Assembly: GCA_027326105.1 (NCBI GenBank)
Contig: DAHWFB010000078.1
Coordinates: forward strand, 1 to 49,620
DNA length: 49,620 nucleotides
Direction: 5' to 3'
DNA from: Acetobacteraceae bacterium
GTDB lineage: Bacteria > Pseudomonadota > Alphaproteobacteria > Acetobacterales > Acetobacteraceae
Shown: piece after piece, positions 1 to 7,840 of the stretch
How the letters are laid out: each line of letters begins with the position of its first letter
How positions within the stretch are numbered: position 1 is the first letter of the stretch
Made by a program: the position numbers and the translations under genes
The notes under the pieces: model-generated
The model's input: only the letters and a program-made list of their open reading frames with translations
Database searches by the model: none
Told to the model about the DNA's origin: nothing

Positions 1-368
1 GTAGCGGTGTCGTTGGCGGCGGCGATGGCGGCGGCGAGCAGGTCGGGCGGCGCGGGCGCGGCCGCGCCGGGGGCGGCGATGGCCTCGAGCAGGGCGATGG
101 CGGCCTCGGCGTCGCGCCGCGCCGGAGCGGAGGCGGCGAGATGGGCGATGAGCGCCTCCCGCGCGGCGGCATCGAGCGCGCCGTCGAGATGGGCGGCGAG
201 CGTGGCCGGCGCCACGCCGGGGGCGAGCGGGGCATTCCCGGCGGGCGCGTCCGGCTCGGCCGCGAGCGCCGCGGCAATGGCGGGATCGGCGGCGCCGCCC
301 GCGCCCTCGGGGTCGAGCAGGGCTTCGAGGGCGGCGAGCACCGGCGAGGGTTCGGTGGGGCGGTTCAC
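1..368 (-). CDS. anti-sigma-factor-like protein (partial, C-terminus outside window)
   Basis: Reads leftward from a GTG whose first four bases (GTGA) overlap the stop of the sigma factor gene, so translation is probably coupled. At least 122 residues are visible and there is no stop before the window edge. The protein is Ala-rich. Around residues 58-92 it shows the helical pattern LAAHLDGALD...LIAHLAASAPARRDAE, which resembles the N-terminal anti-sigma domain (normally with HxxxCxxC zinc ligands) but lacks the Cys ligands. Position behind a sigma factor plus this pattern suggest an anti-sigma or sigma-regulating protein. This is inference; no membrane segment is visible in the part present. 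Confidence 0.6.
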   Translation of the reverse strand, partial: MNRPTEPSPVLAALEALLDPEGAGGAADPAIAAALAAEPDAPAGNAPLAPGVAPATLAAHLDGALDAAAREALIAHLAASAPARRDAEAAIALLEAIAAPGAAAPAPPDLLAAAIAAANDTA

Positions 369-1489
369 GGCGAGGGTCTCTCTTGCATGCCGGGGGAGAC
401 GGACGCGCGCCAGTTTTTCACCGCCCCGTCCTCGGCGAGCGCCGCACGCAGCCGGGGCAGGAGGCGGGCCTTGAGCTTGTAGACCTCGGCCACCGGCCGG
501 CCGAGCAGGCGGGCCACCGCGCGCGCTGGCAGCGGCTGCGCGCCGCCGAGGGCGGCTTCGAGGTAGAGCCGCTCGTCCGCCGGGAGCGCTGCCGCGACCC
601 GGCGCAGGGTGGTGGCGGCGGCGGCGAGCGCGCGCTCGGCCTCGGCGGCGATCGCGTCCTCTTCCGGCGAGGGTGTGGCCGGGCCGCCCGCCGCCCCGTC
701 CTCGGAGAGTTCGGGCGCCTCGGCGAGTTCGATCAGGCGCGGCGGCGGCAGGCTCTCCCCGGCGGGACGGGAGCCGAGGGCCGCGTCCACCCGGGCCAGG
801 GCGGCCGCGATGTCGGGGGGTGCGGGCGGCGGCTGGTGCCCGGCGAGGGCGGTGGCGAGCAGGGCGGGCTCGGCCGGAAGCCCCTGCCAGTGGACGCGGC
901 GGAACACCGCCTGGTCGAGCGTGCCGAGGCGGGTGATGGCGGCGGGCGGGCGGCGGCGGCCGGACGCGGCGCGCAGGGCATCGATCGCCAGCCGGTCGGC
1001 GGCGTGCAGGACGAAGCCGGCGAAGCTGCCGGCACCCGAATAGGCGCGCAGCCGCCGGTAGTCCTCGGCGACGAAGGCGAGGCAGACGTCCTGGTAGAGA
1101 TCCCGCCGCGCCTCCTCGTGCGCTGCTCCCGGCAGGCGGCGGGCGAGCAGGCGGCGGATGTCGGCGCCGAACATCGCCTCGAACCCGAGCCAGGCGCGGG
1201 CGCCATCCTCGCGCAGAAGCCGCAACAGGCGGGTGGCGAGGAGTTCGCGCGCGAGCAGGGCGGCGAAGGTCGCGAGCCGGCCGCGGCCCGCGAAGGCGTG
1301 GAAGCGGCGGAACCCGTCCGCGCCGAGGCTGGCCATCACGAAGGCGAAGGCCTCGCGCGCCGCCGCGCCCTCGCAGAGCCGCGCGCAGACCGCCCAGACC
1401 GGGTCGGCGGCGGCGCGCAGGAGCGCTTCCGCCGCCGCGCGGTCGCCGGCGCGCGCCGCCTCCACCAGAGCCAGTTCGTCCGCCGCCAT
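365..1489 (-). CDS. sigma-70-family (ECF-like) RNA polymerase sigma factor with duplicated region-2-like segment
   Basis: 374 residues from the ATG at 1489, which has GGAG about 9 nt upstream; an upstream in-frame TTG at 1513 is possible but lacks a site. Residues about 128-174 (DLYQDVCLAFV, then YRRLRAYSG, then ADRLAIDALR) match sigma region 2. Residues about 300-352 (LPADERLYL...VARLLGRPVAEVYKLKARLLPRLR) match region 4 with its helix-turn-helix. Residues about 46-93 (FAFVMASLG, FRRFHAF, GRLATF, ARELLATRLLR) look like a second, N-terminal copy of region 2. A Pro/acidic linker of about 100 residues separates regions 2 and 4. Ordinary ECF factors are about 180-200 residues, so this one is unusually long. 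It is followed by a coupled anti-sigma-like gene and preceded by two exported proteins on the same strand. Confidence 0.8.
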   Translation of the reverse strand: MAADELALVEAARAGDRAAAEALLRAAADPVWAVCARLCEGAAAREAFAFVMASLGADGFRRFHAFAGRGRLATFAALLARELLATRLLRLLREDGARAWLGFEAMFGADIRRLLARRLPGAAHEEARRDLYQDVCLAFVAEDYRRLRAYSGAGSFAGFVLHAADRLAIDALRAASGRRRPPAAITRLGTLDQAVFRRVHWQGLPAEPALLATALAGHQPPPAPPDIAAALARVDAALGSRPAGESLPPPRLIELAEAPELSEDGAAGGPATPSPEEDAIAAEAERALAAAATTLRRVAAALPADERLYLEAALGGAQPLPARAVARLLGRPVAEVYKLKARLLPRLRAALAEDGAVKNWRASVSPGMQERPSP

Positions 1490-1579
1490 GGGCAGGAACT
1501 CCCGCTGCCGCAACGATCCCAGGTTGCCACGGGGCAGGCGGGGAAAGGTTAACCGCCGGCCGGGGGAGCCGCGGCACCA

Positions 1580-2059
1580 TCAGGCCGGCTGCGGCCCCGC
1601 CGCCCGGCGGGTGGTGCCGGCGGAGGCGAGGCGGTGGTGGCGGAGGAAGCGGGCGACGTCGAGGCTGCGGGCGTTGGTGCGCGCGCGGACCACGATGCGG
1701 CGCAGGCTGGCGAGCGGGCGGTGCAGGGCGCGGGCGGCCGCGATCGGCGTGATCACCTGCGCCGAGAAGGCGGGTGGGCAGGCGAGCAGGGTGTAGATCG
1801 CCACTCCCGCCGCGCGGTCCGCCGCGGTCACTGGCAGCGGGCGCAGCACCGCGTCGTGCCAGCCCGCCGAGGCGGCGAGGCCGGTCGCGGTCAGCATCAC
1901 CGTCGGGCCGCGCAGGACGAGGTTGAGAGTGCCCACCGCATAGACCGGCTCCGCCCGGCAGGCGGCGGGCGCGGCGGCGAGCCGGGGCGCCGGCGCGGCG
2001 GCGGCGAGCAGGGGGACGGCGGCGAGGGCGAGGGCGAGCAGCGGGCGGAGCGGGCGCAT
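1580..2059 (-). CDS. exported protein of unknown function
   Basis: 159 residues; ATG with GAGGAA about 8 nt upstream. The N-terminus (MRPLRPLLALALAAVPLLAAAA) is a clear Sec signal peptide with an Ala-rich cleavage region around residue 21-22. The mature part has two Cys (in AACRAE and LLACPP), perhaps a disulfide, and a basic C-terminal stretch with many Arg (RRIVVRARTNARSLDVARFLRHHR). I do not recognise a family. It lies 90 bp upstream of the sigma factor gene on the same strand and 75 bp downstream of another small exported protein, so the four genes may form one unit. Confidence 0.65.
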   Translation of the reverse strand: MRPLRPLLALALAAVPLLAAAAPAPRLAAAPAACRAEPVYAVGTLNLVLRGPTVMLTATGLAASAGWHDAVLRPLPVTAADRAAGVAIYTLLACPPAFSAQVITPIAAARALHRPLASLRRIVVRARTNARSLDVARFLRHHRLASAGTTRRAAGPQPA

Positions 2060-2134
2060 GGCAGTTTCCTCAGCCAGGGGCAGGGGGACGGTCCGGTGGG
2101 GTGGGCCGCGGGGGAACCGCGGGCGGCGGGTGGT

Positions 2135-2428
2135 TCAGGGCGCGGCCAGCGGACGGGCGGCGACCGGCCGGGCGGCGACGGGCCGGGCGGCCGGCAGGGC
2201 GGAAGCCGGGGCCGCGAGGGCCGGCCGGGTCCAGGGCGCGACCAGCAGCGGGCCGGACAGCGGCCGGAGCAGCGGAGCCGGTTGCGGAACCATGATCTGC
2301 TGCGCGATCTGCGCGCCGCCGAGCGGGGCGGCGAACACCGCCTGGGCAGCGGCCGGCGCGGGGGCCGCGGCGACGAGGGCGAGGGCCAGGGTCGCACCCG
2401 AGGCCGGCAGGCGGGGAGAGAAGCGCAT
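2135..2428 (-). CDS. small exported Ala/Pro-rich protein of unknown function
   Basis: 97 residues. The ATG at 2428 has AAAGGA about 9 nt upstream. There is a signal peptide (basic MRFSPR, hydrophobic ALALVAAAP, and an AAAQA-type cleavage site near residue 29). The mature protein is only about 68 residues, rich in Ala and Pro, and ends in short repeats of the form ARPVA. No known domain is visible. As first gene of the leftward set with the sigma factor, it could be an envelope component regulated by that factor, but nothing in the sequence proves this. It could also be a spurious ORF in GC-rich DNA; the signal peptide and ribosome site argue against that. Confidence 0.55.
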   Translation of the reverse strand: MRFSPRLPASGATLALALVAAAPAPAAAQAVFAAPLGGAQIAQQIMVPQPAPLLRPLSGPLLVAPWTRPALAAPASALPAARPVAARPVAARPLAAP

Positions 2429-2746
2429 CGGGGAATTCCTTTCGGGGGTCTGGTGCGGTTGACGGTGATGGTGCCGTGGCGGCCATCCTGAGTTCCAAGA
2501 CGGACGGGGGCGGAATTTTCCGCCCGCGGCGGGGCGGACGCGGCGCCACGGAAGCGGTTTCGCGCCGCGGCAAAGCGCACTAGAATGATCCCGGTGCGTA
2601 CGTGCTCACGGAGATCCCACCAGCTCGTTGTTTTCGCGAGCAATGGTATCCGAACAAACGATTCCGCTTGATCGGATGTTGCTCTAGGATCGCGGGCAAC
2701 ACCGATCTGCCAGCAACCCATGCAAGCAACGGAGTATTGCCGTCCG
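2429..2746. other. divergent intergenic region, 318 bp
   Basis: Separates the leftward exported-protein/sigma group from the rightward repeat-tail protein, so it must hold promoters for both directions. The part from about 2580 to 2720 is lower in GC than the surroundings, as expected of promoter DNA. I see no convincing pair of -35/-10 elements with correct spacing, no clear alphaproteobacterial general-stress (GGAAC...CGTT) promoter and no strong hairpin. Confidence 0.5.
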
Positions 2747-3712
2747 ATGTCGGAAGCCGGAACGAAAGCCGCCGCGGCGGGTGGCGCGATGAGCGAGGTC
2801 AAGGCCTCGGCCCATCTGATGACGCTCGAGGCGGGCCTCTACTATCTGTTGCACAATGGCGGCCGCGCGGCGGGCTTTCCCGGCGTCGGCGTCGGCGCCG
2901 CGCCGGGCGCGGCGACCGGGGCGGTGGAGATCCGCGGCTTCCGCGAGGACGGCTGGGTGAGCGGGGGCGAGGCGGTGCTGATCCGCGTCAACCGGCCCCA
3001 GGCGCAGGTGCTGGTGACCATCTACCAGGTCGCCAGCGGGCCGGAGGCGGCGCCGCGCATCGAGGTGCGCCGGATCGCCGACGGCGGCGCCCCGCCGGTG
3101 GCCGCCGCCCCCGTCGTGGCGGCGGCGCCCGCCCCGGAGACGCGGCGCGGCGCCGAGGTGCTCGCCCACGTCCAGCGCCAGGGCGACGTCGCCGCCCGCT
3201 TCGGCGACTGGGTGGGGGAGCGCGGCGGGCAGCGCTGGATCGAGGGTTTCGCGCTCGCCGCCCCGCCCGGGCTCACCCCGGCGGAACTCACCTACCAGGC
3301 CGTGCTCGGGCGCGGCTGGCTCTCGCCCTGGGCGGAGGCGGGACAATTCTGCGGCAGTCGGGGCATGGCGCTGCCCATCCTCGGGCTCAACGTCACCCTG
3401 CTCGGGGAGGCGGCGCGGCGCTGGGACTGCACGGTGGAGGCGAGTTTCGTGGATGGCGCGGCCGCCGGGCCGGTGGCGGCGGGCGAGGCCTGCGTCGCCG
3501 AAAGCCTCGCCCCGCTGGAGGCCTTCCGCGTCGTACTGACCCCACGGGCGGACGCGGCGGCGGTGCCCCGGCAGGGACCGGCCGCCGCCAAGCCGGCGAA
3601 AGCGCCCAAGCCGGCGAAAGAACCCAGGCCGGTGAAAGCGCCCAGGCCGGTGAAAGCACCCAGGCCGGCCGCCCCCGCGAAATCCGGGAAGGCGCCGCGC
3701 CGGAAACCCTGA
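2747..3712 (+). CDS. hypothetical protein with ChW-like segments and a Lys/Pro repeat tail
   Basis: 321 residues from the ATG at 2747 (GGAG 12 nt upstream); ATGs at 2720 and 2789 are alternatives, and the non-repetitive region begins near MSEVKASAHLMTLEAG. Around residues 180-217 the order Y..VLGRGW...W.EAGQFCGSRG...LPILGLNVTL resembles the hydrophobic-Trp (ChW) repeat known from clostridial surface proteins; another possible copy (IEVRR, HVQRQGD, WVGERGG, IEGFAL) precedes it. There is no signal peptide. The C-terminus is about 40 residues of PxKAPRPVK-type repeats, positively charged like a histone H1 tail. It ends 18 bp before the glycosyltransferase start, suggesting co-transcription and perhaps a role in surface glycans. 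Function unknown. Confidence 0.6.
   Translation: MSEAGTKAAAAGGAMSEVKASAHLMTLEAGLYYLLHNGGRAAGFPGVGVGAAPGAATGAVEIRGFREDGWVSGGEAVLIRVNRPQAQVLVTIYQVASGPEAAPRIEVRRIADGGAPPVAAAPVVAAAPAPETRRGAEVLAHVQRQGDVAARFGDWVGERGGQRWIEGFALAAPPGLTPAELTYQAVLGRGWLSPWAEAGQFCGSRGMALPILGLNVTLLGEAARRWDCTVEASFVDGAAAGPVAAGEACVAESLAPLEAFRVVLTPRADAAAVPRQGPAAAKPAKAPKPAKEPRPVKAPRPVKAPRPAAPAKSGKAPRRKP
3593..3664 (+). repeat. tandem 18-bp repeat, 4 copies, in coding sequence
   Basis: Four consecutive 18-bp units beginning CCGGYGAAAG and ending CCCARG at 3593-3610, 3611-3628, 3629-3646 and 3647-3664. They keep the reading frame and encode the basic repeat P-A/V-K-A/E-P-K/R of the C-terminal tail. Copy number may vary between strains by slippage. 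Confidence 0.9.
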
Positions 3713-3730
3713 GGAGTGCGGGCGGCGCCG

Positions 3731-4945
3731 GTGCGCTACCTCTTCATCCACCAGAATTTCCCCGGGCAGTATCTCCACCTCGTCCGCCATCTCGCGGGGC
3801 GCGGGGAGGGGGAGATCGTCTTCCTCTCCGAGCCCAACGCCAACCATCTTCCCGGCGTGCGCAAGGTGGCGTATCGGGCGCCGCGCGCGGTTTCGCCCGA
3901 AACCCACGAGGACGTGCGCGAGTTCGATGCCCAGGCGCGCCGCGCGGCGGCGGCGGCGGCGGCGGCGCAGCGGCTGAAGGCGCTCGGCTTCACCCCCGAC
4001 ATCGTCATCGGCCATCACGGCTGGGGCGAGCTGCTCAACATCCCCGACGTGTTCCCCGATGCGCCCGTGCTCGGCTATTTCGAGTTCTTCTACCAGACCA
4101 GCGGCGCCGATGTCGGCTTCGACCCCGAGTTTCCGGTCGCCCCCGAACTGTTTGCCCGCATCCGGATGAAGAACGCGGTCAATCTGCTGGCGCTGGCCCA
4201 GGGCGGGCAGGGGCAGACGCCGACCGCCTGGCAGCGCTCCACCTACCCCGCCTGGGCGCGGCGGCAGATCGCGATCGTGCCCGAAGGGGTGGATGTGGAG
4301 CGCAGCCGGACCGGGGCCACCGGCGGCGGAGGGAAATGGGACGCCGCGGCACTCGCGCCGGGGGGCAAGCTGGTCACCTACGTCGCGCGCGATCTCGAGC
4401 CCTATCGGGGCTTTCACATCATGATGCGCGCGATCCCCCGCCTGCTCGCCGCCCGGCCCGACCTCGAGGTGGCGATCGTCGGCGCCGACGGGGTGAGCTA
4501 CGGCGCGCCGCCGCCGCGGGGAACCTGGCGGAGCACGCTGCTCGCCGAACTGGGCAGCCGGATCGACCCGCACCGGGTGCATTTCCTCGGCCGGCTCGAC
4601 CACGAATCGTTCCTCGGCCTGCTGCGCCGGTCGGACGCGCACGTCTATCTCACCTACCCGTTCGTCGCCTCCTGGTCGCTGCGCGAGGCGCTCGCGGTGG
4701 GCTGCGCGCTGGTGGCCAGCGATACCGCGCCGGTGCGCGAGTTCGTCCGCCACGGCAGGAACGGCCTGCTCACCCCGTTTCATGACCCCGCGGCGCTGGC
4801 CGGGCGGGTGCTCGAACTGCTGGAAGACGCGGCGCTGGCGGCGCGGCTGCGGGCCGGCGCCCGCGCCTTCGCCGCGCGCCATCTCTCCCTCGACGGCCAC
4901 CTCGCCGCCTTCAGCGCGATGATCGAGCGCCTGGCCGCGCGCTGA
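3731..4945 (+). CDS. glycosyltransferase family 4 (GT-B fold)
   Basis: 404 residues from the GTG at 3731, giving VRYLFIHQNFPGQY, which is the usual N-terminus of the Glyco_trans_4_3 family; an in-frame GTG at 3716 would add five residues. The N-terminal domain (about 1-170) is followed by a Glycos_transf_1 domain (about 205-385) with EPYRGFHIMM, DLEVAIVGADG, HFLGRLDHESFL and the donor-binding stretch SWSLREALAVGCALVASD with VREFV and NGLL. It transfers a nucleotide-activated sugar in the cytoplasm, probably to a surface polysaccharide or lipid carrier; donor and acceptor cannot be read from sequence. It overlaps the convergent IclR gene by 35 bp at the 3' end. Confidence 0.85.
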   Translation: MRYLFIHQNFPGQYLHLVRHLAGRGEGEIVFLSEPNANHLPGVRKVAYRAPRAVSPETHEDVREFDAQARRAAAAAAAAQRLKALGFTPDIVIGHHGWGELLNIPDVFPDAPVLGYFEFFYQTSGADVGFDPEFPVAPELFARIRMKNAVNLLALAQGGQGQTPTAWQRSTYPAWARRQIAIVPEGVDVERSRTGATGGGGKWDAAALAPGGKLVTYVARDLEPYRGFHIMMRAIPRLLAARPDLEVAIVGADGVSYGAPPPRGTWRSTLLAELGSRIDPHRVHFLGRLDHESFLGLLRRSDAHVYLTYPFVASWSLREALAVGCALVASDTAPVREFVRHGRNGLLTPFHDPAALAGRVLELLEDAALAARLRAGARAFAARHLSLDGHLAAFSAMIERLAAR

Positions 4946-5807
4946 ACGGCGCCCGCGGCGCCGGCGCGCCGAGTTCGGCGGAGATCGCCTGGGCCGCCGC
5001 CAGCACCATCCGCCCGAGGACGGGAAGCCGGCCGTCGGTGATGCGCACCATCGGGCCCGAGGCGGAGACGGCGGCGACCGCGGCACCTTCCTCGTCGAAG
5101 ACCGGGGCGGCGAGACAGCGCAGCCCGACCGCGTGCTCCTCGTCGTCCACCGCGTAGCCCTGGGCCCGCGCCTCGGCCAGCGCCTGCTTGAGCGCGGCCG
5201 GGGTGGCGAGCGTCTTGACGGTGAGCCGCGCCATGCCGTGGCGGTGGAGGATACGGGCGAGATGGGTGTCGGAGGCGTGGGCGAGCAGCGCCTTGCCCAC
5301 GCCCGAGCAGTGCAGCGGCACCCGCGAGCCGGGGCGGGCGAAGGCGCGCATCATCTGCCGGCACTCCACCTGGGCGAGATAGACCGCCGTTCCCTCGTCC
5401 TCGGCGGCGAGATTGACGGTCTCCTCGCACGCCTCCATCAGCCGGCGCAGGTGCGGGCGGGCGAGCGCCACCAGGCCGCGCGAGCGGGTGTAGGCGCTGC
5501 CGGCGACGAAGGCCTGCACGCCGACCGACCACAGGCGGCTTGCGGCATCGAAGCGCAGGTAGCGTTCCTGCTCGAGGGTGGTGAGCAGCCGATGGGCGGT
5601 GGAGGCGGGCAGGCCGACCTGCTGGGCGAGATCGGTCAGCGTCGCCCCGTCGGCCGCTTCGGCGGCGGCGTTGAGCAGGGCGAGCGCGCGGGCGAGGGAC
5701 TGCACCGCCTCGCCCCCGGCACGCGCGGGCGGCGGGCGCCCTGCCGGCGCGGAACCCTGCTGGACGGAACCCTGCTGGACAATACTCCGGCGCGGCTTGA
5801 CCGCCAT
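4911..5807 (-). CDS. IclR-family regulator of the glyoxylate/glycolate cluster
   Basis: 298 residues; ATG at 5807 with GGAGG 5 nt upstream. Residues about 35-90 form the winged helix-turn-helix ([42 protein letters not shown]). Residues about 115-270 are the IclR effector-binding domain with [13 protein letters not shown] and [22 protein letters not shown]. IclR-family proteins such as AllR/GclR control gcl operons by binding glyoxylate or allantoate-type ligands. Its position divergent from gcl makes it the likely local regulator, repressing or activating gcl-glcF from the 209-bp shared promoter. The N-terminal 30 residues (two QQGS copies, Ala/Pro-rich) are a non-conserved extension. Confidence 0.88.
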   Translation of the reverse strand: MAVKPRRSIVQQGSVQQGSAPAGRPPPARAGGEAVQSLARALALLNAAAEAADGATLTDLAQQVGLPASTAHRLLTTLEQERYLRFDAASRLWSVGVQAFVAGSAYTRSRGLVALARPHLRRLMEACEETVNLAAEDEGTAVYLAQVECRQMMRAFARPGSRVPLHCSGVGKALLAHASDTHLARILHRHGMARLTVKTLATPAALKQALAEARAQGYAVDDEEHAVGLRCLAAPVFDEEGAAVAAVSASGPMVRITDGRLPVLGRMVLAAAQAISAELGAPAPRAPFSARPGARSSR

Positions 5808-5898
5808 GCTGCCTCCACCCCGTCGCCCGGGTCTGCCCTGCCCGGCCGCGCTCCGCCGCTGGGGGTCGGCGCGGCCCCGGGGGTTCGGGCCGCCCAGG

Positions 5899-5927
5899 TT
5901 GGAAGCGGATAACCAACACAGCTACAT
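5899..5927 (+). promoter_or_regulatory. candidate sigma-70 promoter of the gcl operon
   Basis: TTGGAA (5899-5904), 17-bp spacer, CTACAT (5922-5927), in a locally AT-richer stretch 90 bp before the gcl ATG. A leftward candidate for the IclR gene overlaps it: TTGAAA (complement of 5933-5938) and TGGTTA (complement of 5910-5915), also with 17 bp between. Two overlapping divergent promoters would let one bound regulator control both. Predicted from sequence pattern only. Confidence 0.45.
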
Positions 5928-5956
5928 GGGGATTTCAAGAGGTCTTCCAGCATGCG

Positions 5957-5967
5957 GGAAAGTTTCC
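5957..5967. promoter_or_regulatory. candidate IclR-type operator (inverted repeat)
   Basis: GGAAAGTTTCC is a perfect inverted repeat with one central base. A second half-site GGAAA at 5978-5982 forms a wider inverted repeat with TTTCC (5963-5967). It lies just downstream of the predicted gcl start point and upstream of the ribosome site, where a roadblock repressor would act. IclR-family operators are often short A/T-centred palindromes of this kind. Confidence 0.4.
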
Positions 5968-6016
5968 GGGAACGCGCGGAAATCGTCCATACCAGGGTCG
6001 GACGGGGGAGGGCAGG

Positions 6017-7828
6017 ATGGCCAGAATGAAAGCGATCGAAGCGGCGGTGCTGATCCTGGAGCGGGAGGGGGTCGGGGTCGCCTTCGGCGTGCCTGGGGCG
6101 GCGATCAACCCGCTCTATGCCGCGCTCCGCGCGCGCGGGAGCATTCGCCACATCCTCGCCCGCCACGTCGAGGGCGCCTCCCACATGGCGGACGGGTATG
6201 CGCGGGCGAAGGCCGGCAACATCGGGGTGTGCATCGGCACCTCCGGACCGGCGGGGACGGACATGATCACCGGTCTCTATGCGGCGGCGGCGGATTCCAT
6301 CCCCATCCTCTGCATCACTGGCCAAGCGCCGCGGGCCAAGCTGCACAAGGAGGATTTCCAGGCCGTCGATATCGAGAGCATCGCGCGGCCGGTCGCCAAA
6401 TGGTCGGTGACGGTGCGCGAGCCGGCGCTGGTGCCGGGGGTGTTCCAGAACGCCTTCCACCTGATGCGCTCGGGCCGGCCCGGGCCGGTGCTGATCGATC
6501 TGCCGATCGACGTGCAGATGGCCGAGATCGAATTCGACGTCGAGGCCTACGAGAGCCTGCCGCCCTACCGGCCGGCGGCGACGCGGCGGCAGGCGGAGCG
6601 CGCGCTCGCGCTGCTCAACGCCGCCGAACGGCCGCTGATCGTCGCCGGCGGCGGCGTCATCGGCGCCGACGCCGCCGATCTCCTGGTGCGCTTCGCCGAA
6701 CTGACCGGCGTTCCGGTGGTGCCGACGCTGATGGGCTGGGGCGCGATCCCCGACGATCATCCGCTGATGGCGGGCATGGTCGGCCTGCAGACCAGCCACC
6801 GCTACGCCAACGCGAGCTTTCTCGAATCCGACTTCGTGTTCGGCATCGGCAACCGCTGGGCCAACCGCCATACCGGTTCGGTCGAGGTCTATACCCGCGG
6901 CCGGCGCTTCATCCACGTCGATATCGAGCCGACCCAGATCGGCCGCGTCTTCGGCCCCGATCTCGGCATCGTCTCCGACGCGCGCGCGGCGCTGGCGCGG
7001 TTTCTCGAGGTCGCCGAGGAGATGCGCGGGCGCGGCGCCCTGCGCGACTGGTCGGCCTGGGCCGAAGCCTGCCGGCATCGCAAGAACGTCATGCTGCGCA
7101 AGACCCATTTCGACAGCGTGCCGCTCAAGCCGCAGCGCGTCTATGAGGAGATGAACGCGGTGTTCGACCGCGAGACCTGCTATGTCAGCACCATCGGGCT
7201 GTCCCAGATCGCCGGCGCGCAGTTCCTCCATGTCTATCGCCCGCGCCACTGGATCAATTGCGGCCAGGCCGGGCCGCTGGGCTGGACGCTGCCCGCGGCG
7301 CTCGGCGTGCGCGCGGCGGACCCCGCGCGCAAGATCGTGGCGCTGTCGGGGGACTACGATTTCCAGTTCCTGATCGAGGAACTCGCGGTCGGCGCGCAGC
7401 ACAAGCTGCCCTATCTGCACGTGGTGGTGAACAACTCCTATCTCGGGCTGATCCGCCAGGCCCAGCGCGGCTTCGGGATGGATTTCGAGGTCAGCCTCGC
7501 GTTCGAGAACATCAACGCGGCGGCGGACGGGGATGCGGTCGCGGGCTACGGGGTCGACCACGTCGCGGTGGCCGAAGGGCTCGGCTGCAAGGCGATCCGG
7601 GTGAAGAGCCCGAACGAGTTCAAGGCCGCCTTCGCCGAGGCCGAGCGGTTGATGGCGGCGCACCAGGTTCCGGTGGTGCTGGAGTTCATCTGCGAGCGGG
7701 TCACCAACATCGCCATGGGCGCGGAGGTGGACAGCGTCAACGAGTTCGAGGAAATCCTCTGCCTCGATCCCACGCTGTCGCTGCGGCGCAGCCAGGATCT
7801 CGGCGCGCCCGCCACGGCCGCGGGCTGA
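6017..7828 (+). CDS. gcl: glyoxylate carboligase (tartronate-semialdehyde synthase)
   Basis: 603 residues; ATG with GGAGGG 5-6 nt upstream. Condenses two glyoxylate to tartronate semialdehyde and CO2 using thiamine diphosphate, Mg and FAD. The sequence closely follows E. coli Gcl along its whole length: [74 protein letters not shown], the ThDP motif GDYDFQF...[12 protein letters not shown]. Residue 51 is Val (RHVEG) where most ThDP enzymes have the catalytic Glu; this is the hallmark of Gcl and separates it from acetolactate synthase. First gene of the rightward operon; glxR follows after 12 bp. Confidence 0.97.
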   Translation: MARMKAIEAAVLILEREGVGVAFGVPGAAINPLYAALRARGSIRHILARHVEGASHMADGYARAKAGNIGVCIGTSGPAGTDMITGLYAAAADSIPILCITGQAPRAKLHKEDFQAVDIESIARPVAKWSVTVREPALVPGVFQNAFHLMRSGRPGPVLIDLPIDVQMAEIEFDVEAYESLPPYRPAATRRQAERALALLNAAERPLIVAGGGVIGADAADLLVRFAELTGVPVVPTLMGWGAIPDDHPLMAGMVGLQTSHRYANASFLESDFVFGIGNRWANRHTGSVEVYTRGRRFIHVDIEPTQIGRVFGPDLGIVSDARAALARFLEVAEEMRGRGALRDWSAWAEACRHRKNVMLRKTHFDSVPLKPQRVYEEMNAVFDRETCYVSTIGLSQIAGAQFLHVYRPRHWINCGQAGPLGWTLPAALGVRAADPARKIVALSGDYDFQFLIEELAVGAQHKLPYLHVVVNNSYLGLIRQAQRGFGMDFEVSLAFENINAAADGDAVAGYGVDHVAVAEGLGCKAIRVKSPNEFKAAFAEAERLMAAHQVPVVLEFICERVTNIAMGAEVDSVNEFEEILCLDPTLSLRRSQDLGAPATAAG

Positions 7829-7840
7829 GCGGAGGGAGTG

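Noticed and set aside
2684-5086. Long minus-strand frame across the ChW-like and glycosyltransferase genes
   Set aside because: Shadow frame with Arg/Gly/Pro-rich composition; no ribosome site and no recognisable domain.
6017-7828. Acetolactate synthase instead of Gcl
   Set aside because: Val51 replaces the catalytic Glu and the protein follows Gcl over its entire length; neighbours are glxR and glcDEF, not ilvN.
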